Origin: Microbulbifer sp. THAF38
Lineage (GTDB): Bacteria > Pseudomonadota > Gammaproteobacteria > Pseudomonadales > Cellvibrionaceae
Length of the DNA: 64,000 nt
Assembly (NCBI RefSeq): GCF_009363535.1
Contig: NZ_CP045369.1
Span: forward strand, 1,128,501 to 1,192,500
Reading direction: 5' to 3'
In this document: positions 56,470 to 64,000 of the stretch, piece by piece
How the letters are laid out: each line of letters begins with the position of its first letter
How positions within the stretch are numbered: the stretch's first letter is position 1
The notes under the pieces: model-generated
Database searches by the model: none
What the model saw: the letters and a program-made list of their open reading frames with translations, nothing else
Told to the model about the DNA's origin: nothing
Program-made: the position numbers and the translations under genes

Positions 56470-57165
56470 CTAGGGTTGGAGGCGAAACTGCCCAGCTAGG
56501 ATTAGCGAGGCCGGCTTGCCGCTGGTGGGATTAATCGGTTCACGCAGGGTGGTGAGCTCTAACCCATGTTCAATGAACAGGTGAACCCAGCTGGACACCG
56601 TGCGGAAATACCAGGGGGCCGCCTCCTGAAAATCACCCTCTATGCCCTCCCAGGAGCCCGGGCGCCAGCCATCCTGGTAATTTTCATCCCCACAAGAGAG
56701 TAGGGGATGCAGAGTTTGCACCAGCAGATATCCCTGTGGATTGAGTAGGGAGCAAGCGTTTCTGAAAACGGCGTTGGTTGATCCTTCTCCAATCAGCGAA
56801 AAGTTGCACACTATTAAATCGAATTTACTCTCGAACGCCTGCGGCTCCAGCTCTTCATAGCTGAGAGTGCAGAAGTGTTGCCGTTCTTGCCCCCGACGCT
56901 GGGCCTCACAAATTAAGTCGGCTGTGCCGTCGATACCCCAGACATCTATGCCCTCTGCTGACAGGCGGCGGGCGAGCCATCCCTCTCCACAGCCAATATC
57001 CAGTACGCTGGTGGGATTATGCGCCAGGATAGCCTCAACAATTGCCCGGTCGGTAATCAGCTTGCGACTGGGTATTGCTGCTCGATCTATCGCCCTGATC
57101 CACTCATCGGCATTGTTGTGCCAGCTGCGTAGGACTTTATTGTCGCTGAATTCGCAATCCCTCAT
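56470..57165 (-). CDS. class I SAM-dependent methyltransferase
   Basis: 231 residues with a Rossmann-type methyltransferase core: motif I VLDIGCGEGWLARRL (around residue 53), the acidic residue after strand 2 in VWGIDGT, a post-core FDLIVCNFSLIGEG and LLNPQGYLLVQTLHPL. The acceptor cannot be predicted. It resembles small-molecule or protein methyltransferases annotated only to family level. It is divergent from the GMC oxidoreductase gene with 83 bp between starts, and no partner gene suggests a pathway. Confidence 0.85.
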   Translation of the reverse strand: MRDCEFSDNKVLRSWHNNADEWIRAIDRAAIPSRKLITDRAIVEAILAHNPTSVLDIGCGEGWLARRLSAEGIDVWGIDGTADLICEAQRRGQERQHFCTLSYEELEPQAFESKFDLIVCNFSLIGEGSTNAVFRNACSLLNPQGYLLVQTLHPLLSCGDENYQDGWRPGSWEGIEGDFQEAAPWYFRTVSSWVHLFIEHGLELTTLREPINPTSGKPASLILAGQFRLQP

Positions 57166-57248
57166 CTTTGCACTCCCTCATCCCTGTAATTTTGTTGGGG
57201 TTGAGTGTACCGTCGAGGGAAATCCAGCTGCAAAGGTGCTGAGGTCCC

Positions 57249-58883
57249 ATGTCCACTCATATGGTGTTTGATTATGTGATCGTAGGTGCCGGCTCTGCCG
57301 GCTGTGTATTGGCCAACCGGCTGAGTGCTGATGAGCAGCATCGGGTTTGCCTGCTCGAGGCAGGGCCCCCGGATCGCAGTCCGTTGATATCCATGCCCCT
57401 GGGTATCGGGATGTTGCTGTCAGGCACTGACTATAACCTCCACCATTACACTGAACCACAGCAAGGCCTGAACAAGCGCCGACTGTTTTGGCCGAGAGGT
57501 CGTACCCTTGGTGGCAGCAGCGCGATTAATGCGATGGTTTATATCCGTGGTCAAGGTGAAGATTATGATGCCTGGGAAAACGCGGGTAATGCAGGCTGGG
57601 GATGGCGGGATATTTTGCCTTACTTTCTTCTTTCGGAGGGCAATGAGCGTGGCAGTGATGCCCAGCATAGTGGTTATGGTCCTCTCACTGTAAGTGATCT
57701 GAAGTGGAAAACTGAGTCTGGGCACGCTTTCCTGCGCGCAGCTCAGTCTGCTGGGCACAGGGCAAATAATGATTTTAATGGCAGCCAACAGAGTGGAGTG
57801 GGCTTTTACCAAGTAACACAGCGCAGAGGTCGGCGCTGCTCTGCTGCTGCAGCCTATTTGCACCCGATAAAAAAGCGCCCCAATTTACGTGTGCTCACGC
57901 GTAGCCCAGTCGCTCGGTTGATATTGAGAGGTGACAGGGCTGTGGGGGTGGAACTGCTCAGTGGGAAAAAAATATTGGCCAATAAGGAGGTATTACTCTG
58001 CGCAGGCGCAATACAGACCCCGCACTTACTATTGCTCTCAGGCATTGGCCCACATGAGGAACTGCGTAAGTTTGATATTCTTACGCAGAACCACCTGCCT
58101 GGGGTGGGTAAAAACCTTCAGGACCACCTCGATATCTCTCAGGTGGTGGAGACCTCAGACCCAGTCACTTTTTCGAATGACCTGTGGGCGAGAGTGAAGC
58201 ATGCCGTGCGTACGCCAGAATGGTTCTTCCTGAATCGGGGCCCACTGACCAGTAATGTCGCCGAAGCGGGTGGATTTGCGAGTTCAACCTTGGCCAACGG
58301 CCGCCCAGACATACAATTCCACTTCACGGCAGTGCCATCCTTTGATCACGGTTTCAATAAACAGCCGGGGTATGGTTACACCTTGCATGCCTGTGCATTG
58401 CGCCCCAAAAGCCGTGGTGAAATAACCCTCAATACAGAGGATCCCAAAGCTTTGCCGAGTATCCAGCCCAATTATCTCAGTGAGCCTGAAGATATGCAGG
58501 TGATGCTGGAGTCATTCGAAATGGCTCAGGACATCATCCACCAGGAAGATTTGCAACGCTACCAGAAGCGCCTCTGGCTGCCGGAACAGAAGCTCAGTAG
58601 CAAGGCTTCTATCAAACACTATATTCGACAGCATGCTGAGACAATCTATCACCCGGTGGGCACTTGTAAGATGGGCAATGATGATCTTGCTGTAGTCGAT
58701 GCGGAGTTAAAAGTACATGGAGTGGATGGACTGAGGGTTGTGGACGCCTCCATAATGCCGGCCCTGATCAGCGGCAATACCAATGCGCCGGTGATTGCTA
58801 TTGCGGAGAAGGCGGCGGATCTGATTTTGCAGCGCACTTCTCCATCGATGATGAAGAATACTCAAGCTCAGGAAGTTGAATGA
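57249..58883 (+). CDS. GMC family oxidoreductase (choline dehydrogenase-like)
   Basis: 544-residue FAD-dependent alcohol dehydrogenase/oxidase of the glucose-methanol-choline family. The ADP-binding motif VIVGAGSAGCVLANRL is at the N-terminus, followed by WPRGRTLGGSSAINAM (GMC signature 1) and GAIQTPHLLLLSGIGP (signature 2). The C-terminus has the catalytic-His region HPVGTCKMG and DGLRVVDASIMPALISGNTNAP. The substrate is some primary alcohol; choline is only the default family annotation and no bet genes are adjacent. Its stop codon overlaps the start of rlmA (ATGA), so the two are likely co-expressed. Confidence 0.92.
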   Translation: MSTHMVFDYVIVGAGSAGCVLANRLSADEQHRVCLLEAGPPDRSPLISMPLGIGMLLSGTDYNLHHYTEPQQGLNKRRLFWPRGRTLGGSSAINAMVYIRGQGEDYDAWENAGNAGWGWRDILPYFLLSEGNERGSDAQHSGYGPLTVSDLKWKTESGHAFLRAAQSAGHRANNDFNGSQQSGVGFYQVTQRRGRRCSAAAAYLHPIKKRPNLRVLTRSPVARLILRGDRAVGVELLSGKKILANKEVLLCAGAIQTPHLLLLSGIGPHEELRKFDILTQNHLPGVGKNLQDHLDISQVVETSDPVTFSNDLWARVKHAVRTPEWFFLNRGPLTSNVAEAGGFASSTLANGRPDIQFHFTAVPSFDHGFNKQPGYGYTLHACALRPKSRGEITLNTEDPKALPSIQPNYLSEPEDMQVMLESFEMAQDIIHQEDLQRYQKRLWLPEQKLSSKASIKHYIRQHAETIYHPVGTCKMGNDDLAVVDAELKVHGVDGLRVVDASIMPALISGNTNAPVIAIAEKAADLILQRTSPSMMKNTQAQEVE

Positions 58884-59683
58884 TCTGGCAATGTCCTCTC
58901 TGCGCAAAGCCATTGACGTTAGGTAAAGATACCTGGCGCTGCAGTAACCGGCACACATTTGATCGCGCGCGGGAGGGTTACGTTAATTTGTTACCCGTCT
59001 ATCGCAAGCGGCGCAAAGATCCGGGCGATTCCACAGAGATGCTGCATGCGCGGCGTCGTTTTCTCAAGGCGGGCTATTACCGCCCATTGGTGGATGCGAT
59101 TACCGCGTTGTTACCCTACCAATCTGGGCGCCGGCTTTTGGATATTGGCTGCGGGGAGGGCTACTATTTACGCCAATTGGAGTCTGCCGGGTGGCACGGC
59201 CATGCGTTGGCTGGGGTGGATATCTCAAAGTCCGGTGTGCGCATGGCGGCAAAAGCGGATAGTGGTGCTCAGTTTGTTGTATCCAGTAATGCCAACCTGC
59301 CGGTAGCCTCGAATAGCGTGGATCACCTTTTACGCATTTTCGCGCCGGCACCAGATGCTGAGATGCTGCGGGTAATAAAAGAGGGGGGGCACTTGCTGGA
59401 TGTCTCACCCGGCCCGGATCACCTCTGGACTTTAAAAGGACACCTCTACCGGGAGCCGCGTAAACATCCAGCGCCAAAACTGGTTGAGGGTTTGTACCCC
59501 GAGGTCGATATGCGCTGCTGCTTTCCTTTTGAGTTGCGTGGGCATGAAGCGATTGCGGATTTCCTTGCGATGACGCCCTTTGCTTGGAAGGGGAATAGAG
59601 AGGCACGTGCGGAGTTAGAGCGGCAGGAGAGCCTGGTGCTTGAAGCGGATTTCATCCTGCGCCGCTTTATCAAGAGAAAGTAA
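58880..59683 (+). CDS. rlmA: 23S rRNA (guanine-N1)-methyltransferase RlmA
   Basis: 267 residues. The N-terminal zinc-binding module CPLCAKPLTLGKDTWRC with Cys5, Cys8, Cys21 and His25 is diagnostic for RlmA. It is followed by NRHTFDRAREGYVNLLP and the SAM-binding motif LLDIGCGEGYYLRQL. RlmA(I) methylates N1 of G745 in helix 35 of 23S rRNA in Gram-negative bacteria. Later family segments are LRIFAPAPDAEMLRVIK and MTPFAWKG. It is coupled to the GMC oxidoreductase by a 4-nt overlap. Confidence 0.93.
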   Translation: MIWQCPLCAKPLTLGKDTWRCSNRHTFDRAREGYVNLLPVYRKRRKDPGDSTEMLHARRRFLKAGYYRPLVDAITALLPYQSGRRLLDIGCGEGYYLRQLESAGWHGHALAGVDISKSGVRMAAKADSGAQFVVSSNANLPVASNSVDHLLRIFAPAPDAEMLRVIKEGGHLLDVSPGPDHLWTLKGHLYREPRKHPAPKLVEGLYPEVDMRCCFPFELRGHEAIADFLAMTPFAWKGNREARAELERQESLVLEADFILRRFIKRK

Positions 59684-59756
59684 TCCGGTAAAGATGATAA
59701 AACTGTATTTTGTGTGTGAGCTGGCACTCGGTGTAGTAGAGGTCTAAGAAAGAATT

Positions 59757-60212
59757 ATGGCGACACCCAAAGACTATGCATTTATGCGTAGAGCCCTGGA
59801 ATTAGCAGAACTCGCCGCAGAACGTGGAGAAGTGCCGGTTGGGGCCGTACTGGTGCGGGAAGGCAAGATCATTGGCGAAGGGAGTAACCGCCCTATTGGC
59901 AACTGCGATCCCAGTGCTCACGCAGAAATTGTCGCATTGCGTCGCGCGGCGGAGGCAGAGCAAAACTACCGCCTGCCCAATACGACGCTCTACGTCACAA
60001 TCGAGCCCTGCACCATGTGTTTTGGAACCTTGATGCATGCCCGTATCAGTCGTCTGGTTTTTGGTGCCCAAGAGCCTCGTGCGGGTGTGGTTGAAAGTCA
60101 GCTGAAGTTGGCAGAGGCCGGCTTTTTTAATCATAAAATTTCTGTGGAGTCTGGGGTGATGGCTGAAGAGGCGGGGAGACTGGTTCGCGAGTTTTTCCAT
60201 GATCGACGCTGA
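59757..60212 (+). CDS. tadA: tRNA-specific adenosine deaminase TadA
   Basis: 151-residue zinc enzyme that converts wobble adenosine 34 to inosine in tRNA-Arg(ACG). Zinc and catalytic residues are visible as His55 and Glu57 in SAHAEIVAL, and Cys85 and Cys88 in EPCTMCFG. The length and the N-terminal YAFMRRALELAELAAERGEV are typical. Phe follows the second Cys where Ala is commonest. ATG 59,757 is used; only a weak GAA-rich ribosome site precedes it. Its last 14 nt overlap the next gene. Confidence 0.94.
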   Translation: MATPKDYAFMRRALELAELAAERGEVPVGAVLVREGKIIGEGSNRPIGNCDPSAHAEIVALRRAAEAEQNYRLPNTTLYVTIEPCTMCFGTLMHARISRLVFGAQEPRAGVVESQLKLAEAGFFNHKISVESGVMAEEAGRLVREFFHDRR

Positions 60213-60636
60213 AATGGCTTTCGCATTTGCGGTGAACTCCATAATCGTTGCGATTGTGGTGTTGATTCATCACGAAGTGCTCAATGCTCTGGTGCACCTC
60301 GGGCGCTGGCTACCGGTGCGGCACAACTTTGCCATAGTGCTGGGGGTGTTTGGTGCCCTTTTGGCTCACGTAGCGGAAATCTGGCTCTTCGCCTATGGCT
60401 ATTACTTTATGGTGAACTCGCCTTATTTCGGCACCCTGGAAGGGAATTTCAATGGTAGTTTGCTCGACTGCGCCTACTTCTCATTTACCACCTACACCTC
60501 ACTGGGCTTTGGTGATATTGAGCCCTTGGGGCATTTACGCTTCACCGCCGGCCTTGAGGCCCTGACGGGGCTGGTAATGATTACCTGGACTGCCTCGTTT
60601 ATGTTCCTGAAAATGCAGCGCTATTGGGATATTTAG
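60199..60636 (+). CDS. small potassium channel family protein
   Basis: 145-residue inner-membrane protein. Two hydrophobic segments precede a pore helix and filter (TTYTSLGFGDIEP, residues 98–110), followed by a final transmembrane helix. The filter SLGFGD is a variant of the usual TVGYGD but keeps the Gly-aromatic-Gly-Asp core. There is no cytoplasmic regulatory RCK domain. The start overlaps the tadA 3' end by 14 nt; an internal ATG at 60,214 just after the tadA stop is the alternative. Similar short ion-channel proteins are common in proteobacteria. Ion selectivity is inferred from the filter alone. Confidence 0.82.
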   Translation: MIDAEMAFAFAVNSIIVAIVVLIHHEVLNALVHLGRWLPVRHNFAIVLGVFGALLAHVAEIWLFAYGYYFMVNSPYFGTLEGNFNGSLLDCAYFSFTTYTSLGFGDIEPLGHLRFTAGLEALTGLVMITWTASFMFLKMQRYWDI

Positions 60637-60648
60637 CGACTAGTATAT

Positions 60649-61620
60649 TTAAAGCTTTATTCGGGCTGTGCGCCCAAGGCGCTGCTTTGGTTTCTCTGCG
60701 GGATAAAACTGTTTTTTATAGCGGTATAAGTAGATATGGCGCTCAATACTGCGCCACAGTTTGCCAAAGGGGTGCAGCCAGTAAAGCCATTGGGAAACTC
60801 TGGCTTTGTGAACGTTGGATTTTTCGATGCTGGAAGTGTGCTCGGTTTCCCACAGTAGATGGGGTTCGACACCATAAAGTTTCAGGTCAAATTGCCAGAA
60901 ATGGTCAAAGACTTTATCGATAGGCTCGAAAATCCGATTGGCATAACCGAGCAATTTTTCCATCCCTCTGCGATTGATCAGATAACCCTGGGCTCCGCAC
61001 CAGCCCCGCTCCGGTCGAACCAGCTTGTGCACACCGTCATTTAGGCACCGGATGATCTTGCGCTTTCTCACTTTTAAGCCCATTAAACGGACCATCTCTA
61101 CTTCTGGGGGCAAGCGCTCCAGCTCGGCCAATACTCTGCCAAAGTCGTCTTCCAACAGCACGTCGTCTTCCAGTATGCAAACCCGCTGTAAGCCGGCCTG
61201 ATAGGCCTGGCGAACAGCACGGAGGTGGGCCAGGTAGCAGCCGATTTCAGAATTCTTTAATTCACACAAATGGCGCCAGCGCGTGATGCTATTACAAATG
61301 ACTTCATCGGCTTCAAGCTTGGGTACACCGCTGCGACCATCGACACCAGCGATTTGACTGGCACGCAGACGTTGGGACTTGAGTGCGCTTAATAGTTGAT
61401 TTACAGGCTCCCCCTCTGGATACATTGTGATCACCCAGCAGGGGGTGTGGGCAATAAAAAGGGGGATCTTTTGTGGCCGGCGGTTGAGCGTAGGTCGGCT
61501 GCGTAGCGGGAGTCGGGGGGCTAATCGGCGGCGGGAGCGAAGCGGCAAGCGTTCTACGTTTGCTGCGGCCAATGTCCAGCTAGGTCCCAAATAACTCCTT
61601 CGGCGTTTTTCTAGTGCCAC
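60649..61620 (-). CDS. glycosyltransferase family 25 protein
   Basis: Up to 323 residues. The GT25 fold begins with the strand CWVITMYPEGEPVNQLLSAL and continues with SEIGCYLAHLRAVRQAYQ and the metal/sugar-nucleotide motif VCILEDDVLLEDDF, then RGWCGAQGYLINRRG. GT25 enzymes add sugars, often galactose, to lipopolysaccharide or lipooligosaccharide. The first ~50 residues (Arg/Leu-rich, with RLPLRSR twice) do not belong to the fold. The open frame begins with GTG at 61,620, and a TTG at 61,590 with AAGGAG just upstream is an alternative. The true start is therefore uncertain, while the catalytic part is clear. Confidence 0.82.
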   Translation of the reverse strand: MALEKRRRSYLGPSWTLAAANVERLPLRSRRRLAPRLPLRSRPTLNRRPQKIPLFIAHTPCWVITMYPEGEPVNQLLSALKSQRLRASQIAGVDGRSGVPKLEADEVICNSITRWRHLCELKNSEIGCYLAHLRAVRQAYQAGLQRVCILEDDVLLEDDFGRVLAELERLPPEVEMVRLMGLKVRKRKIIRCLNDGVHKLVRPERGWCGAQGYLINRRGMEKLLGYANRIFEPIDKVFDHFWQFDLKLYGVEPHLLWETEHTSSIEKSNVHKARVSQWLYWLHPFGKLWRSIERHIYLYRYKKQFYPAEKPKQRLGRTARIKL

Positions 61621-62101
61621 TGCTTGTAGTTGGCCTGTAACTGGTTTGAGCTCTTGTTGCGAGCTAGTGGTTTGGAAGCTGAGATACAGTGCCTACACAT
61701 GTTTCTATCTCATTAAGCCAATCATGGTTGAACGCAAATAGGCTGATCGAGTGGGCCTATCAATAGAACGCCCCAAGGTATTGGTCACAGAGCTGCCATC
61801 GAAATATGCCCGGTTTTCCACTAATTAAGCACTATCTTCCTCTAGCATTGCCACAGGAAGCGTTACACCACTGAATCTTAATGTCCGACGTCATGGTCAA
61901 CACGGCCAATGGGTACCTGAGTGGTTTTTGAGTGTATAAAGCTGTGTTCGCATCTAACACGTAGAGAGAGGTATTCTTTACGCTTAGTGGATCAGTTTTG
62001 AAAGGGTCAGCGGAAATTATTCCTGTCAAAGTAAAAATATTTACTCATCGCTCTTTCCCCGATGTTCCTAAATTTCCTGAGCCTGATATTTGGAAGCTTT
62101 T
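61621..62101. other. gap without a supported gene
   Basis: About 480 bp between the divergent glycosyltransferase and MFS genes. A 65-codon open frame on the - strand (61,832–62,029) has no recognisable features. The region is more AT-rich than its flanks and should contain both promoters, but I cannot point to one. Confidence 0.5.
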
Positions 62102-63301
62102 ATGAAGTTGGATTTTATTAAGATGGCGCTCATTCTGGGTTTATTGAGCTGTGTGGGGCCCATTGCCATCGATATGTATCTACCGGCGCTGCCGGACATT
62201 GCTCAGGATTTGGGCGCCCCTGTGGAGGCTGCACAGTACACGCTGATGTCCTATTTTATCGCTTTCGGGGTGTGTCAGCTATTTTATGGCCCAGCGTCGG
62301 ATATGTTTGGCCGAAAGCCCCCGCTGTATTTTGGTTTGGCTCTTTTCACTCTGGCTTCTGTTGGCTGTGCCTTGGCCCCCACAATAGAGGCACTGATTGT
62401 CCTGCGGTTCTTACAAGGGGTAGGCGCCGCTTCTGTGATGTCGATTCCCAGGGCAGTGATTCGGGATTATTACACTGGTACTCAGGCCACGCGACTAATG
62501 ACCACAGTGATGTTGGTGATCTCCATATCGCCGATGCTCGCCCCGTTGATCGGAAGCACTTTGATAGTCCCCTTTGGTTGGCGCAGTGTGTTTTTACTGA
62601 TTGCCTTGCTGACCCTTGCCAGCTTATTGCTGGCGGTAACCAGCTTGCCGGAGACACTGCATAGTCAGCACCGTGTGCCATTTCGATTTAATGCCATGCT
62701 CGGGGCTTTTTCCACGCTGTTGCGCGATCCAGTGTATGTAGGCCTGACTTGTATTGGCGGTTTGGGCATCGCCAGCTTTTTCTCTTTCCTGGCCACGGCC
62801 TCTTTTCTATACACTGATTTTTACGGATTGACGCCAACAGAATTCAGCCTGGCCTTCGCCTTAAATGCGCTGGGTTTCTTTACCTCTAGCCAGTTCGCAG
62901 CAAACCTCGGCGCGCGTTTTGGTTCTGTAGCTGTGGTGAAGTGGGCTACCGCAGGTTTTGCTATCGGCTCCTTGACGATGTGCATGGTGGTTTTTTCAGG
63001 TTTCGATCAATTTTGGTTGCTGGTAGCTATGTTGTTGACCTGCAATATATTTCTGGGGTTGGTAATTCCCACCTCTATGGTTTTATCTCTGGAAGAGCAT
63101 GGGCCCATTGCTGGTACGGCTGCTGCTCTGGGAGGTGCCATGCAAATGTTACTTGGGGCATTGGCTATTGTTGTAACCAGCCTGGTTTTCGATGGTACCC
63201 CTCTGCCGCTGACGGCAGCTATTGCCGCTTGTGGTGTCGGCGCCTTGATCATCTCCCGCTTGACCTTAAGGGGAATAGCCCACTTGGCGGTGCCATACTA
63301 A
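62102..63301 (+). CDS. Bcr/CflA family multidrug efflux MFS transporter
   Basis: About 399 residues with twelve predicted membrane helices, a proton-driven drug exporter of the major facilitator superfamily. The first loop carries motif A as YGPASDMFGRKPPLYFG, and helix 1 contains GPIAIDMYLPALPDIAQDLG, hallmarks of the Bcr/CflA (DHA1) group. LRFLQGVGAASVMSIPRAVIRD is the family's motif B region. The ATG at 62,102 with GGAAG a few bases upstream is chosen over a TTG at 62,090. The substrate is unknown; bicyclomycin or chloramphenicol resistance is only a family association. Confidence 0.92.
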   Translation: MKLDFIKMALILGLLSCVGPIAIDMYLPALPDIAQDLGAPVEAAQYTLMSYFIAFGVCQLFYGPASDMFGRKPPLYFGLALFTLASVGCALAPTIEALIVLRFLQGVGAASVMSIPRAVIRDYYTGTQATRLMTTVMLVISISPMLAPLIGSTLIVPFGWRSVFLLIALLTLASLLLAVTSLPETLHSQHRVPFRFNAMLGAFSTLLRDPVYVGLTCIGGLGIASFFSFLATASFLYTDFYGLTPTEFSLAFALNALGFFTSSQFAANLGARFGSVAVVKWATAGFAIGSLTMCMVVFSGFDQFWLLVAMLLTCNIFLGLVIPTSMVLSLEEHGPIAGTAAALGGAMQMLLGALAIVVTSLVFDGTPLPLTAAIAACGVGALIISRLTLRGIAHLAVPY

Positions 63302-63414
63302 AGCTTGGATTTGGTGAGGACTGGAATTTAGCCTGGGGTTAATGCGTTCGCCCATAATGTCCAGGGCTCACTGTGGAGGCTGGTTCCCGTAAAATAAAGA
63401 AGGAAGTCGGCAAG

Positions 63415-64000
63415 ATGGATAATATTCTGGTTTATTCCGATAGTGTCTCTTGGGGCATCATTCCAGATACTCGCCAGCGGATGACTTTTGCCCAGCGTTG
63501 GCCTGGTGTTTTGGAGTTTCACCTGAATGAAAACCACCATAATGTGCGGGTGATAGAAAATTGTTTGAATGGGCGCAAAACGGTTTGGGATGACCCATTT
63601 AGAGAGGGCAGGCGGGGTGTCGATGGATTGGCTCAGGTCATTGAAATGCACTCTCCATTACAGTGTGTCATCTTGATGTTGGGTACTAATGATTTTCAGG
63701 AGACTCACGATAATAAGGCCTCTATGTCTGCCCAGGGCGTGGCCAAACTGGTCTCAGTAATCCGGAATGCGCCAATTGAGGCTGATATGCCAGTGCCTAA
63801 GATTCTTATCATTGCCCCTGTAACGATTATTAATCCCTGCGGGATTATTGGTTATAAATTTACGGGCGCTGAAAAACGTTGCGCCGGTTACGCCAAGGAA
63901 TTAGAAAAAGTTTCCCATGATTTGGAAACTCTATTCTTAGATGCAAATAAATGGGTGAAAGTCAGTGAGCGGGATGGTATTCACCTGGATGAGGATCAGC
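63415..64000 (+). CDS. SGNH/GDSL hydrolase, 3' end beyond the window
   Basis: A partial gene of 195 codons running off the right edge. It starts MDNILVYSDSVSWGI, where SDS replaces the more common GDS with the Ser nucleophile kept. Block III is LMLGTNDF, and the catalytic Asp-His block is visible as DGIHLDEDQ at the window edge. The overall pattern is that of the arylesterase/acyl-CoA thioesterase-like SGNH proteins of about 210 residues, so little is missing. AAGGAAG lies upstream of the ATG. The substrate is an ester or thioester of unknown identity. Confidence 0.85.
   Translation, partial: MDNILVYSDSVSWGIIPDTRQRMTFAQRWPGVLEFHLNENHHNVRVIENCLNGRKTVWDDPFREGRRGVDGLAQVIEMHSPLQCVILMLGTNDFQETHDNKASMSAQGVAKLVSVIRNAPIEADMPVPKILIIAPVTIINPCGIIGYKFTGAEKRCAGYAKELEKVSHDLETLFLDANKWVKVSERDGIHLDEDQ

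Noticed and set aside
61832..62029. 65-codon - strand frame upstream of the MFS gene
   Set aside because: No family features and no ribosome site; likely a chance frame in the intergenic gap.

Overview
The window looks like part of a marine gammaproteobacterial chromosome. The right third has the gene order pepA–holC–hypothetical–valS with divergent lptF–lptG, which I know from Pseudomonas and Cellvibrionales-type genomes; Microbulbifer or a relative is my best guess, but the genus is inference. Base composition changes sharply. Positions 1 to about 45,300 are AT-rich, while everything after about 46,700 is clearly GC-richer. An IS5-type insertion sequence sits at the junction, so the left part looks like a horizontally acquired metabolic island set next to core genes.

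Left region (about 120–44,857, all on the + strand): a five-gene nonribosomal peptide operon. In order it encodes a membrane-anchored penicillin-acylase-type hydrolase, a PvdE/SyrD-type cyclic-peptide ABC exporter, a giant NRPS of about 8,870 residues, a second NRPS of about 4,060 residues ending in a thioesterase, and a CmlA-type diiron beta-hydroxylase. The genes overlap or lie close together. I read the assembly line as: Cs-A1-T-E / C-A2-T / C-(A3 remnant)-T / C-A4-T / C-A5[luciferase-like monooxygenase inside A]-T-E / C-A6-T / C-A7-T / C8 || A8(dead)-T / C-A9-T / C-A10-T / C-A11-T-TE. Residues read by hand at the binding-pocket positions suggest Val (A4, A6), Phe (A9), a Gly-like pocket (A5), a repeated Ile/Val-like pocket (A2, A7, A10), and unassigned residues (A1; A11 perhaps Leu-like). 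The starter C domain implies an N-acylated peptide. The exporter plus acylase pair suggests, by analogy with PvdE/PvdQ in pyoverdine maturation, that the acyl chain is removed in the periplasm. The CmlA-like enzyme most plausibly hydroxylates a carrier-bound residue such as Phe9.

The most unusual points are: (i) a monooxygenase inserted between core motifs A4 and A5 of a Gly-type A domain, in an internal module that also carries an epimerase; (ii) two modules (3 and 8) whose A domains cannot activate an amino acid, one cut to a stub and the other full length with its catalytic motifs erased, both with intact and mutually similar carrier domains; (iii) module 8 split between two proteins after its C domain, with an acidic tail facing a basic N-terminal helix.

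Middle region (44,858–46,780): an intergenic stretch with small repeats, an IS5-family element whose transposase is read through a dnaX-like A AAA AAG frameshift site, and a strong terminator for valS.

Right region (46,781–64,000): core and housekeeping genes. These are valS, a charged linker-like protein, holC and pepA on the - strand; lptF–lptG on +; an RDD membrane protein, a small exported protein and a SAM methyltransferase on -; a GMC oxidoreductase, rlmA, tadA and a small potassium channel on +; a family-25 glycosyltransferase on -; a Bcr/CflA drug-efflux MFS transporter and a truncated SGNH hydrolase on +. I saw no tRNA, rRNA or CRISPR array.
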